Shown here: positions 8,823 to 16,819 of the stretch, one piece after another
Numbering within the stretch: the stretch's first letter is position 1
How the letters are laid out: every line of letters starts with the position of its first letter
NCBI GenBank assembly: GCA_945877365.1
Contig: CAMCRV010000004.1
Coordinates: 1 to 64,000, forward strand
Source of the DNA: an uncultured Clostridia bacterium
Lineage (GTDB): Bacteria; Bacillota; Clostridia; Oscillospirales; Oscillospiraceae
DNA: 64,000 nt
Direction: 5' to 3'
Notes under the pieces: model-generated
What the model saw: only the letters and a program-made list of their open reading frames with translations
Told to the model about the DNA's origin: nothing
The model's database searches: none
Translations under genes and position numbers: made by a program

Positions 8823-8884
8823 AGCTGCGCATCGATAAGCATGCACCTTAATCTTCTGCAAGATTATACAGAAAGGGGATGGTT

Positions 8885-9892
8885 TTGTTGACCATTAAAG
8901 ACCTGGCAGCCAGAACCGGCTACGCGGTAGCCACGGTGTCCCGGGTGCTGAACAACCACCCCAATGTCAGCGAAAAAGCCAGAAAAACCATTATGGCGGC
9001 GGTGGAGGAGAGCGGCTTTGAACTCAATGCCAACGCCAAGCAGCTGAAGCAGCAGCACGCCACCTCCATTCTGGTGGTGGTGAAGGGCACCTCCAATGAG
9101 CTGTTCTCCGAGCTGGTGGAACGGATTCAGTCCCTGGTTGCCCAGACCCAGTACCCCCTGCTGGTGGACTACATGGATGAAGACGGCAATGAGGTGCGCC
9201 GGGCAGTGCAGCTGCTCCGGGAGAAAAAGCCTCTGGGAATCCTGTTCCTTGGGGGAAACAATCTGAATTTTCAGCAGGATTTTGACAAAATTCCGGTGCC
9301 CTGTGTGCTGGTGACCAACGATGCCTCGGGTCTGAACTTTCCCAACCTGTCCAGCGTGGCGCTGGATGACCGCAGAGCGGCCCGGTGTGCCGTGGAGAGT
9401 CTGATCCGTCTGGGACACAGGCAGTTTGCCGTGGTAGGCGGCTGTGCCACCTCGGATACAGGACGGCTGCGGTATCTGGGATGTCTCGATGCCTTTGGCG
9501 AGTGCGGTGTGGATTTTGACCCGGAAAAAGGCTACCGGGGTGTGCGGTTTTCCTATCAGGACGGCTACGATGCCACCCGGGATCTCATTCGCAGCGGACA
9601 GAAGTTTACGGCTCTGTTCGCCGCCGCAGATGTGATGGCCATTGGCGCCATTCGCGCCCTCTGGGACGAGGGACTGAAGGTGCCGGAGGATGTCTCCGTG
9701 GTGGGCTTTGACGGTCTGCCGCTGGGCTCGTTTCTGGTTCCCCAGCTCAGCACCATTGCCCAGCCGGTGAAAATCATGGCGCAGCGCAGTGTGGAGATTC
9801 TGATTCAGTGCATTGAACAGCAGGGTCAGGCTCGCCATGAGACGGTGCCCTTTGAGCTTTACCAGCGGGACAGCAGCCGCAAAATTGGATAG
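8885..9892 (+). CDS. LacI family transcriptional regulator
   Basis: The product of about 335 residues has a LacI helix-turn-helix (TIKDLAARTGYAVATVSRVL), the hinge region after NANAKQLKQQ, and a periplasmic-binding-protein-like effector domain ending in DVSVVGFDGLPLGSFLVPQLST. GAAAGGGG abuts the ATG at 8879 with no spacing, whereas the TTG at 8885 has 6 nt and gives the usual MLTIKDLA start; TTG 8888 is also possible. Position directly after the importer and the LacI-type operator at 5275 suggest it controls that importer in response to the sugar. Confidence 0.92.
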   Translation: MLTIKDLAARTGYAVATVSRVLNNHPNVSEKARKTIMAAVEESGFELNANAKQLKQQHATSILVVVKGTSNELFSELVERIQSLVAQTQYPLLVDYMDEDGNEVRRAVQLLREKKPLGILFLGGNNLNFQQDFDKIPVPCVLVTNDASGLNFPNLSSVALDDRRAARCAVESLIRLGHRQFAVVGGCATSDTGRLRYLGCLDAFGECGVDFDPEKGYRGVRFSYQDGYDATRDLIRSGQKFTALFAAADVMAIGAIRALWDEGLKVPEDVSVVGFDGLPLGSFLVPQLSTIAQPVKIMAQRSVEILIQCIEQQGQARHETVPFELYQRDSSRKIG

Positions 9893-9896
9893 TCAA

Positions 9897-9926
9897 ATCC
9901 CCCGGCGTAAGCCGGGGGATACTTTT
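9897..9926 (+). terminator. Terminator after the LacI regulator
   Basis: ATCCCCCGGC and GCCGGGGGAT form a perfect 10-bp stem with a GTAA loop, followed by ACTTTTCTC. It lies between two convergent genes. Confidence 0.85.
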
Positions 9927-9927
9927 C

Positions 9928-10425
9928 TCACTTATTGCGAATGGCAATCAGCACCGTGCCGAAATAGCCCCGTTGTCTGAGAAAGGCCTGAAGACTGGGG
10001 CCGTACCGATCCGGGCCGGTGGAGTTGCGGTAGGTGTTATAGCCCACAAAAATGCCGTCCTGCCTGTGGAGGGCTACAAAATGCGCCCCCAGCCGGAAGC
10101 CGTCGCGCCAGTGGTAAAAGAGAATGCACACATCGCTTTCCCCGGCTACCCGGTCATAGTCCCGGAAACGGTGGCACAGCGTGACGGGAAAGCCCCAGTT
10201 CCGGAAGCAGAGGTAGGGTCCCCAGTAGGAGGTGCCTGCGTTGCCGTGAATCAGGGGCAGCTGACGCTCAAAATATCGGATCAGTTCTTCGATATTCGTC
10301 CGGTAGCCCAGAAGCCGCAGGGCGTTGTAGGTGGCAATCCAGCCGCAGCCCACGGCGGCGCTGGAGCGCAGGCCGTAGCGCCACTGCTCGGCGGGAATCT
10401 GCCGCTGGTTGTAGATCAGATCCAT
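9928..10425 (-). CDS. Putative papain-like (C39-type) cysteine peptidase
   Basis: The 165-residue product resembles small C39/papain-like proteins. A conserved-looking Cys lies in AVGCGWIATYNALRLLG near residue 27, a His in GAHFVALHRQDG, and an Asn in VGYNTYRN, in the order expected for a Cys-His-Asn/Asp triad. There is no signal peptide or membrane segment. Its ATG overlaps the stop of the upstream C_GCAxxG_C_C gene (TGATG), so the two are coupled. The fold assignment rests on motif order only; substrate unknown. Confidence 0.6.
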   Translation of the reverse strand: MDLIYNQRQIPAEQWRYGLRSSAAVGCGWIATYNALRLLGYRTNIEELIRYFERQLPLIHGNAGTSYWGPYLCFRNWGFPVTLCHRFRDYDRVAGESDVCILFYHWRDGFRLGAHFVALHRQDGIFVGYNTYRNSTGPDRYGPSLQAFLRQRGYFGTVLIAIRNK

Positions 10426-10883
10426 CAGGCCAAGTCCTCCACGGGATGCTCTGCGATATACCTGTCCAGAATTTCCGCAGCCAGCATCACCATCCGGGCG
10501 CAGGGGCGGTTGGCATAATACTCCGCCGTCCGGGGGGAGGGGTTGGGGTCGGCAGGGGGATTTTTCAGAATCTCCCGGCAGATGATGCTGCCGGCCTGCT
10601 GCCGGAACTGCTCTGCCAGCTCCTGCACCAGATGGTAGTGAGCGGATTTGGCGGTACTGCCCTCAGAGGGCTCAAAGCCGTACAGCAGCCCCACCACCAT
10701 CATCATGCCGCTGACGGCACCGCAGACCTCCCGCATCCTGCCGATGCCGCCGCCGAAGGGTGCGCTCAAGCGCAGGGCAGTGGAGCGATCCATGCCGGTA
10801 AGGTCACAGAAGGCGGCCATCACCGCCTGAGAGCAGCTGCACCCATCCAGAAACAGCTGGGCAGCCAGAGTGGAATGATCCAT
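10425..10883 (-). CDS. C_GCAxxG_C_C family redox protein
   Basis: The 152-residue product has the signature of the C_GCAxxG_C_C family: CSCSQAVMAAF near the N-terminus, a Gly-rich APFGGGIGRMREVCGAVSG block and a later ICREIL cysteine plus RPCARMV. The spaced cysteines suggest a redox or metal-binding role, but the function is not established. GGAGG lies 8 nt before the ATG at 10883, which discards 50 codons that would lie inside a repeat. First gene of a two-gene unit with the peptidase-like gene. Confidence 0.88.
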   Translation of the reverse strand: MDHSTLAAQLFLDGCSCSQAVMAAFCDLTGMDRSTALRLSAPFGGGIGRMREVCGAVSGMMMVVGLLYGFEPSEGSTAKSAHYHLVQELAEQFRQQAGSIICREILKNPPADPNPSPRTAEYYANRPCARMVMLAAEILDRYIAEHPVEDLA

Positions 10884-10920
10884 AAGAATGCCTCCATTTT
10901 GCTTGTATCGTGTAGGAAAA

Positions 10921-11150
10921 TTGTTATTTAGTGAGGAGTTAGGAATTAGGAGTGAGGAGTTAGAAGTGATTAAAGTTCTTTCACTTCTTTCGTAGGGGCG
11001 GCCATTGGCCGCCAGAATCGGGTAGTTCCGCATCGAGGGTTGAGGGCGGCCGATGGCCGCCCCTACAAGAGTAGCAAAAGAATTCCATCAAGTTATTTTT
11101 TAATCTATCCCCGAAGGGGATACCATAACTCCTAACTCGTTAAATTCCAG
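10921..11150. repeat. Nested intergenic repeat: one palindrome inside another
   Basis: Outer arms GAGGAGTTAGGAATTAGG and CCTAACTC belong to a variant of family A with the usual CCCCGAAGGGG hairpin. Between them sits a second inverted pair, GTAGGGGCGGCCATTGGCCG (from 10993) and CGGCCGATGGCCGCCCCTAC (to about 11068). One element seems to have landed in the other. No gene is visible here. Confidence 0.7.
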
Positions 11151-11269
11151 TTTTTCTGTCAATTTCGTAAAGTCGGTGTTTTCAGTATTTTACCATACAA
11201 AGCCGGGGTTTACAAGGGCGGATCTTTCTGATAAGATAGGCGGCGAGAAATCGAGTAAGGAGAAAGAAT

Positions 11270-12100
11270 ATGGGATATCTTCTGTTGACCATTCTGTTCA
11301 GCTCTCTGGTGTCGGTGGTTCTGCGGTTCAGCGGGCAACGGGTGAAGAATGACTTTGCCATGCTGGCGGTGAACTACCTGATCTGCGGCGTGATTTCTGC
11401 CTTCTCCGCCGGAGAAATCTTCCCCCGGGTGCCTGGAATGGCAAGAGCAGGGGCGATGGGCGCGGTGAACGGGTTCATCTTCCTGACCTCCTTTGCGCTG
11501 CTGAAAAGCAGCATCCAGCGCAGCGGCGTGGTGTTATCCTCTGCCTTTATGAAGCTGGGACTGCTGGTTTCGGTGACGGTTTCCGTGGTGTTCTTCCACG
11601 AAACTCCCAGTTTCATGCAGGGACTGGGCTTTGTGCTGGCGCTGGCGGCCATTGTACTGATGAACTTCCCCACGGGGGACACCAAGTCCGGCTTCCGGCT
11701 GGGACTGATTCTCCTGCTTCTGCTGGGAGGCGGCGGAGATGCCATGTCCAAAATCTATGAGGAGCTGGGGGTGCCGGAGCTGACGGGACAGTTCCTGCTG
11801 GTGACCTTCCTGTCTGCCTTTACCCTGTGCATAATCTGGATGCAGGTGAAAAAGCAGCATCTGGGGAAGTGGGAACTGATCTACGGCATTGCCATTGCGG
11901 CTCCCAATTTCCTGTCATCCCGGTGCCTGCTGGGGGCATTGGGCAGTCTGCCTGCGGTGATTGTGTACCCGGTGTACAGCGTGGGCAGTATTCTGGTGGT
12001 GACGCTGGCGGGAGTTCTGCTGTTCCGGGAGCGGCTGGAAAAGCGACAGTGGATTGGCATTGCTGTGGTGCTGGCGGCTCTGGTGCTGCTGAATGTGTAA
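11270..12100 (+). CDS. DMT/EamA-type membrane transporter
   Basis: The 276-residue product has ten closely spaced hydrophobic segments, the layout of the drug/metabolite transporter superfamily, with the second half ending in LFRERLEKRQWIGIAVVLAA, a typical EamA terminal motif. It should export or exchange a small metabolite; the substrate is unknown. GTAAGGAGAAAGAAT precedes the ATG. It is monocistronic, with a strong terminator immediately after the stop. Confidence 0.88.
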   Translation: MGYLLLTILFSSLVSVVLRFSGQRVKNDFAMLAVNYLICGVISAFSAGEIFPRVPGMARAGAMGAVNGFIFLTSFALLKSSIQRSGVVLSSAFMKLGLLVSVTVSVVFFHETPSFMQGLGFVLALAAIVLMNFPTGDTKSGFRLGLILLLLLGGGGDAMSKIYEELGVPELTGQFLLVTFLSAFTLCIIWMQVKKQHLGKWELIYGIAIAAPNFLSSRCLLGALGSLPAVIVYPVYSVGSILVVTLAGVLLFRERLEKRQWIGIAVVLAALVLLNV

Positions 12101-12105
12101 GCCAG

Positions 12106-12149
12106 ATATGCAAAAAACCGACACGAAGCCGTGTCGGTTTTTTGCATAT
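12106..12149. terminator. Bidirectional terminator
   Basis: The arms at 12106-12125 and 12130-12149 are a perfect 20-bp inverted repeat with core ACCGACACG/CGTGTCGGT, a four-base loop, and A and T runs on the two sides, so it can end transcripts from both directions. Confidence 0.93.
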
Positions 12150-12177
12150 TGAAGAAGAAGGTAGGAGGGCAAAAGAA

Positions 12178-12510
12178 TCAATGGGTGTAGTCGATGATCC
12201 GGATAAAGGGACCCAGATCGTCTGCTACGATATCGCGAATCTGCTGGAAGTGGGGGCAGGGGTATCCGATGGGAGTCCCCTTTTTCATACAGCTGGCAAA
12301 TACAATGGTATCTGCGCCCCGTTTTACCAGTTCTCTCGCACGCAAAACGGCCTTTTTGCCGGGGCAGCCGCCGCAGCTGATAAAGCCGATGATGGTAATT
12401 TCCTCGTCAATGCCTTCAAAAGCACCCATGCGCTTGGCGATGGCCTTGAAATCTGTAGTGCCGGGGCAGAAGTCCTCTGTTTGGGCGCAGCGAATAATAC
12501 CGACCTTCAC
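12178..12510 (-). CDS. CGGC domain protein
   Basis: The 110-residue product contains the CGGC motif in FISCGGCPGKKAV, plus IIRCAQTEDFCPG near the start and FASCMKKGTPIGYPCPH near the end, matching the CGGC domain family. Such proteins are thought to bind metal through conserved cysteines and histidine; function unknown. The start is GTG at 12510, with GGGAGG 7 nt upstream. A nearby ATG is out of frame. It faces the DMT gene across a bidirectional terminator. Confidence 0.88.
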   Translation of the reverse strand: MKVGIIRCAQTEDFCPGTTDFKAIAKRMGAFEGIDEEITIIGFISCGGCPGKKAVLRARELVKRGADTIVFASCMKKGTPIGYPCPHFQQIRDIVADDLGPFIRIIDYTH

Positions 12511-12626
12511 ATGAACACCTCCCTGACAGCTATCCAGAGTATATCATCAGTTTGGGAGAAAGTCCAAAAGTTTTTGCGTATAAATGGGAGAATACTCCAG
12601 ACTGTTATCAATAAACCGCGCTTTTT

Positions 12627-13730
12627 TTAGATTTTCACCAGCTCGTAGCGATCCTCGCCCAGACCGATCTTTTTGCCATGCTCAATCTGGCTGCGCCAGC
12701 TGGTGTGGGGGAAGGCGGCGGTGAGGTTGTCCAGATCGGGTCGGTTGGCCCGAGCCAGCTTGGAGTTGGGCATCACAGGCTGGGCAATGACGGCCTCGGC
12801 ACAGGCCAGATCCAGAGCCACAGGGTCAAAGGAGGCGAACATACCCACATCCGGGACGATGGGCACATCGTTTTCAGCGTGGCAGTCGCAGTAGGGGCTG
12901 ACATCCCGTACGAGGCTGATATGGAAGTGGGGACGGCCGTCCACCACGGCCTTGGCGTACTCGGCAATTTTATAGTTGAGGTACAGGGCGGCGTTGTGAT
13001 CATCGGCCTCCAGAGCCTTCACAGGGCAGGCATCCAGACAGCGGCCGCAGCCGGCACATTTATTCCAGTCCACATGGCACAGGCCGTCTGTGACCACAGG
13101 CGCCCCGTGGGCGCAAATCCGGGAGCAGGCGCCGCAGCCGATGCACTTTTCGGCATCCACCACCGGGCGGCAGGCATCGTGCATATCCCGTTTGCCCCGT
13201 CCGGAGCCGGAGCCCATGCCCAGATTCTTCAGAGCGCCGCCGAAGCCGGCCTCCTCGTGCCCCTTGAAGTGGTTCAGGGAGATGACGATATCCGCGTCCA
13301 TAATGGCCCGGCCGATATAGGCCTCTTTCACATATTCGCCGCCGTGGACGGGCACGGCTACATCGTCGGTGCCCTTCAGACCGTCGGCAATCAGCACATG
13401 GGCGCCGGTGGAGTAGGGGGTGAAGCCGTTAAGATAGGCGGTTTCCAGATGATCCAGGGCATTCTTCCGGGAGCCGATGTACAATGTGTTGGCATCGGTG
13501 AGGAAGGGCTTGCCCCCCAGATCCTTGATGATGTCGATGAGAACCCGGGCGTAGCCGCTGCGCAGGTGAGCCATGTTGCCCAGCTCGCCGAAGTGGATTT
13601 TGATGGCCACAAACTTGTCCTGAAAATCAATCTGGTCGATTCCGGCGGAGAGAATCAGCCGGGACAGCTTCTGGGGCAGGGTTTCGGATGTACCGGTGCA
13701 GAAATCGATGAAATAAACCTTTGGTGTCAT
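12627..13730 (-). CDS. DUF362 protein with two [4Fe-4S] motifs
   Basis: The 367-residue product has an N-terminal DUF362 domain (VAIKIHFGELGN, SLNHFKGHEEAGFGGALKNLGMG) with a ferredoxin insertion carrying CIGCGACSRIC and CAGCGRCLDACP, two cluster-binding motifs around residues 195-240. The family is widespread in anaerobes and is presumed to act in electron transfer or cofactor handling; no reaction is established. GGAGG lies 7 nt before the ATG. It appears to be a single-gene unit downstream of rpsB-tsf, separated by their terminator. Confidence 0.9.
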   Translation of the reverse strand: MTPKVYFIDFCTGTSETLPQKLSRLILSAGIDQIDFQDKFVAIKIHFGELGNMAHLRSGYARVLIDIIKDLGGKPFLTDANTLYIGSRKNALDHLETAYLNGFTPYSTGAHVLIADGLKGTDDVAVPVHGGEYVKEAYIGRAIMDADIVISLNHFKGHEEAGFGGALKNLGMGSGSGRGKRDMHDACRPVVDAEKCIGCGACSRICAHGAPVVTDGLCHVDWNKCAGCGRCLDACPVKALEADDHNAALYLNYKIAEYAKAVVDGRPHFHISLVRDVSPYCDCHAENDVPIVPDVGMFASFDPVALDLACAEAVIAQPVMPNSKLARANRPDLDNLTAAFPHTSWRSQIEHGKKIGLGEDRYELVKI

Positions 13731-13790
13731 GGAAAAATCCTCCTGAGGTGTTTTCTTTTAGTTTACAGGAAATGCGGGGGGAAGTCAATG

Positions 13791-13823
13791 AAAAAGAAAA
13801 TGCCCGGTCCGAAGACCGGGCAT
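13791..13823 (-). terminator. Terminator of the rpsB-tsf operon
   Basis: On the minus strand ATGCCCGGTC and GACCGGGCAT pair around a UUCG-type loop, followed by TTTTCTTTTT. It lies 17 bp after the tsf stop. Confidence 0.93.
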
Positions 13824-13839
13824 CCATTTGTAAGAAAAG

Positions 13840-14769
13840 TTACTTGGCAGCGCCGGCGACCTGAGCAGCAACCTCGGCTGCGAAGTCGTCAACCTTCTTC
13901 TCAATGCCCTCACCCTTGGTGTAGTGAATGGCATCCACGAAGGTGATCTTGCCGCCCAGCTTCTTGGCAGCGTCGGCGATGTAGCCCTCCACACTGCCCT
14001 GGAACAGGTCGGAACGGACGAAGTCCTGCTGCAGCAGGCACAGCTCCTTGAAGAAGGCGTTCAGCTTACCGGCAGCGATCTTCTCCTTGACCTGAGCGGG
14101 CTTGCTGGCCATCTTGGGATCGTTGTCCATCAGAGCCACCTGAACGGCGGTCTCATGGTCGATGTCAGCCTGGGGAACCAGGGACTTGTCCCAGTACTTG
14201 GCGTTCATGGCAGCAATCTGCATGGCCACATTCTTGCCCACCTCGGTGGCGTCGATGCCGCCCTCAACAGCCAGATTCACCAGCACACCATGGGTGCCGC
14301 CGGCGTGAACATAGGCAACGGAGGTGTTGTCGGCAAAGCGGTTGAAGCGGCGGATCTGCATATTCTCGCCGATGGACATGACCTTCTCCTGCATGATCTC
14401 AGCAACGGTCAGGTCGGAGTTGGGGTACTTGCAGGCCTTCAGAGCCTCCACATCGGCGGGGTTCTGCTGAGCCACAACCACAGCCAGATTCTTCACCAGA
14501 TCCTGGAAGGAATCGGTCTTGGCGGCAAAGTCGGTCTCGGAGTTGACCTCGATGACCACGCCCACGCCGTCCACCACGGTAGCGTAAGCAACGCCCTCAG
14601 CGGCAACGCGGCTGGCCTTCTTGGCGGCCTTGGCCAGACCCTTTTCCCGGAGCCAGTCAACAGCCTTGTCCATATCGCCGTCGGTAGCGGTGAGGGCTGC
14701 CTTGCAGTCCATCATGCCGACATTGGTCATTTCACGGAGCTTCTTAACATCCTGAGCAGTAAATGCCAT
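13840..14769 (-). CDS. tsf: Translation elongation factor Ts
   Basis: The 309-residue product is EF-Ts, which recharges EF-Tu by exchanging GDP for GTP. The N-terminal UBA domain and the signature LREMTNVGMMDCKAALT (residues 11-27) are intact, as is the second signature EVNSETDFAAK. The length is normal for bacteria. It follows rpsB with a 35-bp gap, the conserved order, and shares its terminator. GGAGGAT precedes the ATG. Confidence 0.98.
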   Translation of the reverse strand: MAFTAQDVKKLREMTNVGMMDCKAALTATDGDMDKAVDWLREKGLAKAAKKASRVAAEGVAYATVVDGVGVVIEVNSETDFAAKTDSFQDLVKNLAVVVAQQNPADVEALKACKYPNSDLTVAEIMQEKVMSIGENMQIRRFNRFADNTSVAYVHAGGTHGVLVNLAVEGGIDATEVGKNVAMQIAAMNAKYWDKSLVPQADIDHETAVQVALMDNDPKMASKPAQVKEKIAAGKLNAFFKELCLLQQDFVRSDLFQGSVEGYIADAAKKLGGKITFVDAIHYTKGEGIEKKVDDFAAEVAAQVAGAAK

Positions 14770-14804
14770 TTTGGTATCCTCCTAAAATTCTGTATTTCGG
14801 TGAA

Positions 14805-15530
14805 TTATTCAGCAGCAGCCTCGGCGACAGGAGCCTCGGTGTTGTCCTCACCCTGACGGCCCTCGATGGCAGCGGAGGCCATGGCGGAGGCGATGAGGCG
14901 GATGGCGCGGATAGCGTCGTCGTTGCCGGGGATGACATAGTCGATCTCGTCGGGATCGCAGTTGGTGTCAACAATGGCCACGATGGGGATGTTCAGCTTC
15001 CGGGCCTCGGCGATGGCGTTGCGCTCCTTCCGGGGGTCAACGATGAACAGAGCGGCAGGCAGCTTCTTCATTTCCTTCACGCCGCCCAGGTACTTCTCCA
15101 GCTTCTCAATCTCGCCTTGATGCTTGATGACTTCCTTCTTGGGCAGCATGGCGAAGGTGCCGTCCTCTTCCATCTTTCTCAGCTGAGCCAGACGGTCGAT
15201 ACGGGTACGCATGGTGCGGAAGTTGGTCAGCATACCGCCCAGCCAACGGGCGTTGACGTAGTAACCGCCGCAGCGGGCAGCCTCTTCCTTGATAGCGTCC
15301 TGAGCCTGCTTCTTGGTGCCAACGAACAGAACATAGCCGCCCTCGGCGGAGATGTCACGGACGAAGTTGTAAGCCTCTTCCAGCTTCTTCACGGTCTTCT
15401 GCAGGTCGATGATGTAGATACCGTTACGCTCGGTGTAGATGTAGGGAGCCATTTTGGGGTTCCAGCGACGGGTCTGGTGACCGAAGTGGACACCGGCTTC
15501 CAGCAGTTGCTTCATAGATACGACAGCCAT
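14805..15530 (-). CDS. rpsB: 30S ribosomal protein S2
   Basis: The 241-residue product is ribosomal protein S2: [22 protein letters not shown] at the start, YIIDLQKTV, the [11 protein letters not shown] loop and the C-terminal [29 protein letters not shown] region. AAAGGAGA lies before the ATG at 15530; the 23 codons upstream are in a leader, not coding. First gene of rpsB-tsf. Confidence 0.98.
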   Translation of the reverse strand: MAVVSMKQLLEAGVHFGHQTRRWNPKMAPYIYTERNGIYIIDLQKTVKKLEEAYNFVRDISAEGGYVLFVGTKKQAQDAIKEEAARCGGYYVNARWLGGMLTNFRTMRTRIDRLAQLRKMEEDGTFAMLPKKEVIKHQGEIEKLEKYLGGVKEMKKLPAALFIVDPRKERNAIAEARKLNIPIVAIVDTNCDPDEIDYVIPGNDDAIRAIRLIASAMASAAIEGRQGEDNTEAPVAEAAAE

Positions 15531-15692
15531 TTTAAAAATCTCCTTTTGTTTTTCCTCCACCCCGATCATCTCGCAAGATCCGTCCATGGGTATGGACACA
15601 GGGCTCTGCGATCCCCGGGTGTGTGGTTTGTAATGTCATGGGTATTTTTGCCCATGCCGAAACATTATATGCTATCTGCCGCCGTTTTGCAA
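15531..15692 (-). promoter_or_regulatory. rpsB promoter and leader
   Basis: On the minus strand TTGCAA (15692-15687) and TATAAT (15669-15664) are 17 bp apart. Transcription should start near 15657 and give a leader of about 125 nt. It opens with the hairpin CATGGGCAAAAATACCCATG. A leader this long before rpsB fits autoregulation by S2, but I cannot confirm a known motif. Confidence 0.65.
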
Positions 15693-15784
15693 GGGGTTTT
15701 TGCGAAAAAATCCATGTTTTTTCCGCCCCGGGCAGGAGCGGATTCTGTGAAATCTGCTTATGGGTCTTCCGCAGCCGGTTGATA

Positions 15785-15905
15785 AATTGTTATTTGTGGG
15801 GATGCCCCCACGGGCAATGCGAGCCTTCGCCCGGGTGATAATCTTTCCATCCGCTGCGCGCCCGGTTCGTTTTTGCAGTGGTGGTCTGTTCTATATAACC
15901 TACGC
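15785..15905. repeat. Family D dispersed repeat
   Basis: About 115 bp beginning TTTGTGGGGATGCCCCCACG, then GGGCAATGCGAGCCTTCGCC and TTGCAGTGGTGGTCTGTTCT, recurs in inverted orientation at 58092-58215 with few differences. It contains no gene. Confidence 0.85.
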
Positions 15906-16065
15906 AGTTCCGGTCGAGGGGCCCAAAGGATGTGGATTGTCTACCCGTAGTCCGTAACGCATTGTCAGCGGCGACTCGCCGCCAAATTCCAATTTGTTGG
16001 TTTGCTGATGCAAGCTGGTATGCACATTCCCCAAATGAAATACGCTTTTTTCACATTCTCTTTGC

Positions 16066-16102
16066 GTCCCGGCTTGACAGCCGGGACACTTTTTTATACA
16101 AT
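16066..16102 (+). promoter_or_regulatory. Promoter of the cobalamin-controlled operon, embedded in a terminator-like hairpin
   Basis: TTGACA (16074-16079) and TACAAT (16097-16102) are exactly 17 bp apart, a near-consensus housekeeping promoter. The -35 box lies in the loop region of GTCCCGGCT/AGCCGGGAC, which is followed by ACTTTTTT and so also looks like an intrinsic terminator for incoming transcripts. Confidence 0.8.
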
Positions 16103-16120
16103 GGCTGGGACAAACCAGTC

Positions 16121-16314
16121 CTTTTCCGTGGCAGAGCATGCGTATGGCACCTCTGCTGAACAAGACAACCGGGTGCAAACCCCGGACGGTACCGCCGCTG
16201 TATATGCTTGTGGTTCGCTCCTTCGGTGAAAGCCGGTCACTGGGGATTTTCCCCGGGAAGGCGGAGTGAGCCGGGGTCATCCCCGGGGCATGAGTCAGAA
16301 GACCTACGGAAAAG
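16121..16314 (+). promoter_or_regulatory. Cobalamin riboswitch
   Basis: P1 is formed by CTTTTCCGT (16121-16129) and ACGGAAAAG (16306-16314). Between them are the conserved AAGCCGGTCACTGG core (the GCCACTG-like element), GGGAAGGC, and the B12 box GAGTCAGAAGACCTAC (about 16292-16306). The aptamer should bind adenosylcobalamin or a related corrinoid and shut off the downstream uptake genes, acting with the terminator at 16368. Confidence 0.92.
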
Positions 16315-16367
16315 TCACTTCCCCGGGCTGCGTGATTACGGCCCGGTGCTTTGTCGCAGAAACACGG

Positions 16368-16404
16368 CTGCGGCGTCTTTGTGGACGCCGCAGTAATTTT
16401 GTTT
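16368..16404 (+). terminator. Riboswitch expression-platform terminator
   Basis: CTGCGGCGTC and GACGCCGCAG form a perfect 10-bp stem followed by TAATTTTGTTT, placed between the aptamer and the first gene. Confidence 0.85.
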
Positions 16405-16417
16405 GGGAGGAAACCAC

Positions 16418-16819
16418 ATGAAAAACAAAAAGCAAATTCTCTGGGCCGGTATTCTGCTGGCGGCAATCCTTGTGCTGACAGGAATCTACGGCATTTACCG
16501 CGCCACCGCCGGCAAGGGTGACGCAGGCGGAAAGACCATCACCGTGCAGGTCATCCACAGCGACGGCACACAGAAGGACTTCACGGTGAACACCGAGGCT
16601 GAGTTCCTGGGTCAGGCGCTTCTGGAGGAAAACATCGCGGAAGGTACCGAAGGCCCCTACGGTCTGATGATCGAGGTAGTGGACGGTGAGGAGGCCATCT
16701 GGGAGAAGACCAAGAGCTATTGGGCATTGTACATCGGGCAGGATTACGCCTCCACCGGCGCGGATCAGACCCCCCTGCACGATGGGGACAGCTTTAAGCT
16801 GGAGTACACCCTTGGCTAA
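16418..16819 (+). CDS. DUF4430 protein, membrane-anchored, probable corrinoid-binding
   Basis: The 133-residue product has an N-terminal membrane anchor (residues 8-28, LWAGILLAAILVLTGIYGIY) and an external DUF4430 domain (TVQVIHSDGTQKDFTVNTEA, WALYIGQDYASTGADQTPL). DUF4430 is structurally related to the beta-domain of animal cobalamin-carrier proteins such as transcobalamin. Together with the upstream cobalamin riboswitch and downstream ECF component, this suggests an outer-face corrinoid capture protein. No lipobox is present. GGGAGG lies 7 nt before the ATG at 16418. The ligand itself is inferred from context. Confidence 0.88.
   Translation: MKNKKQILWAGILLAAILVLTGIYGIYRATAGKGDAGGKTITVQVIHSDGTQKDFTVNTEAEFLGQALLEENIAEGTEGPYGLMIEVVDGEEAIWEKTKSYWALYIGQDYASTGADQTPLHDGDSFKLEYTLG

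Noticed and set aside
10993-11068. GGCGGCC-rich inverted pair as insertion sequence ends
   Set aside because: Only about 75 bp apart with no transposase frame; treated as a small repeat.
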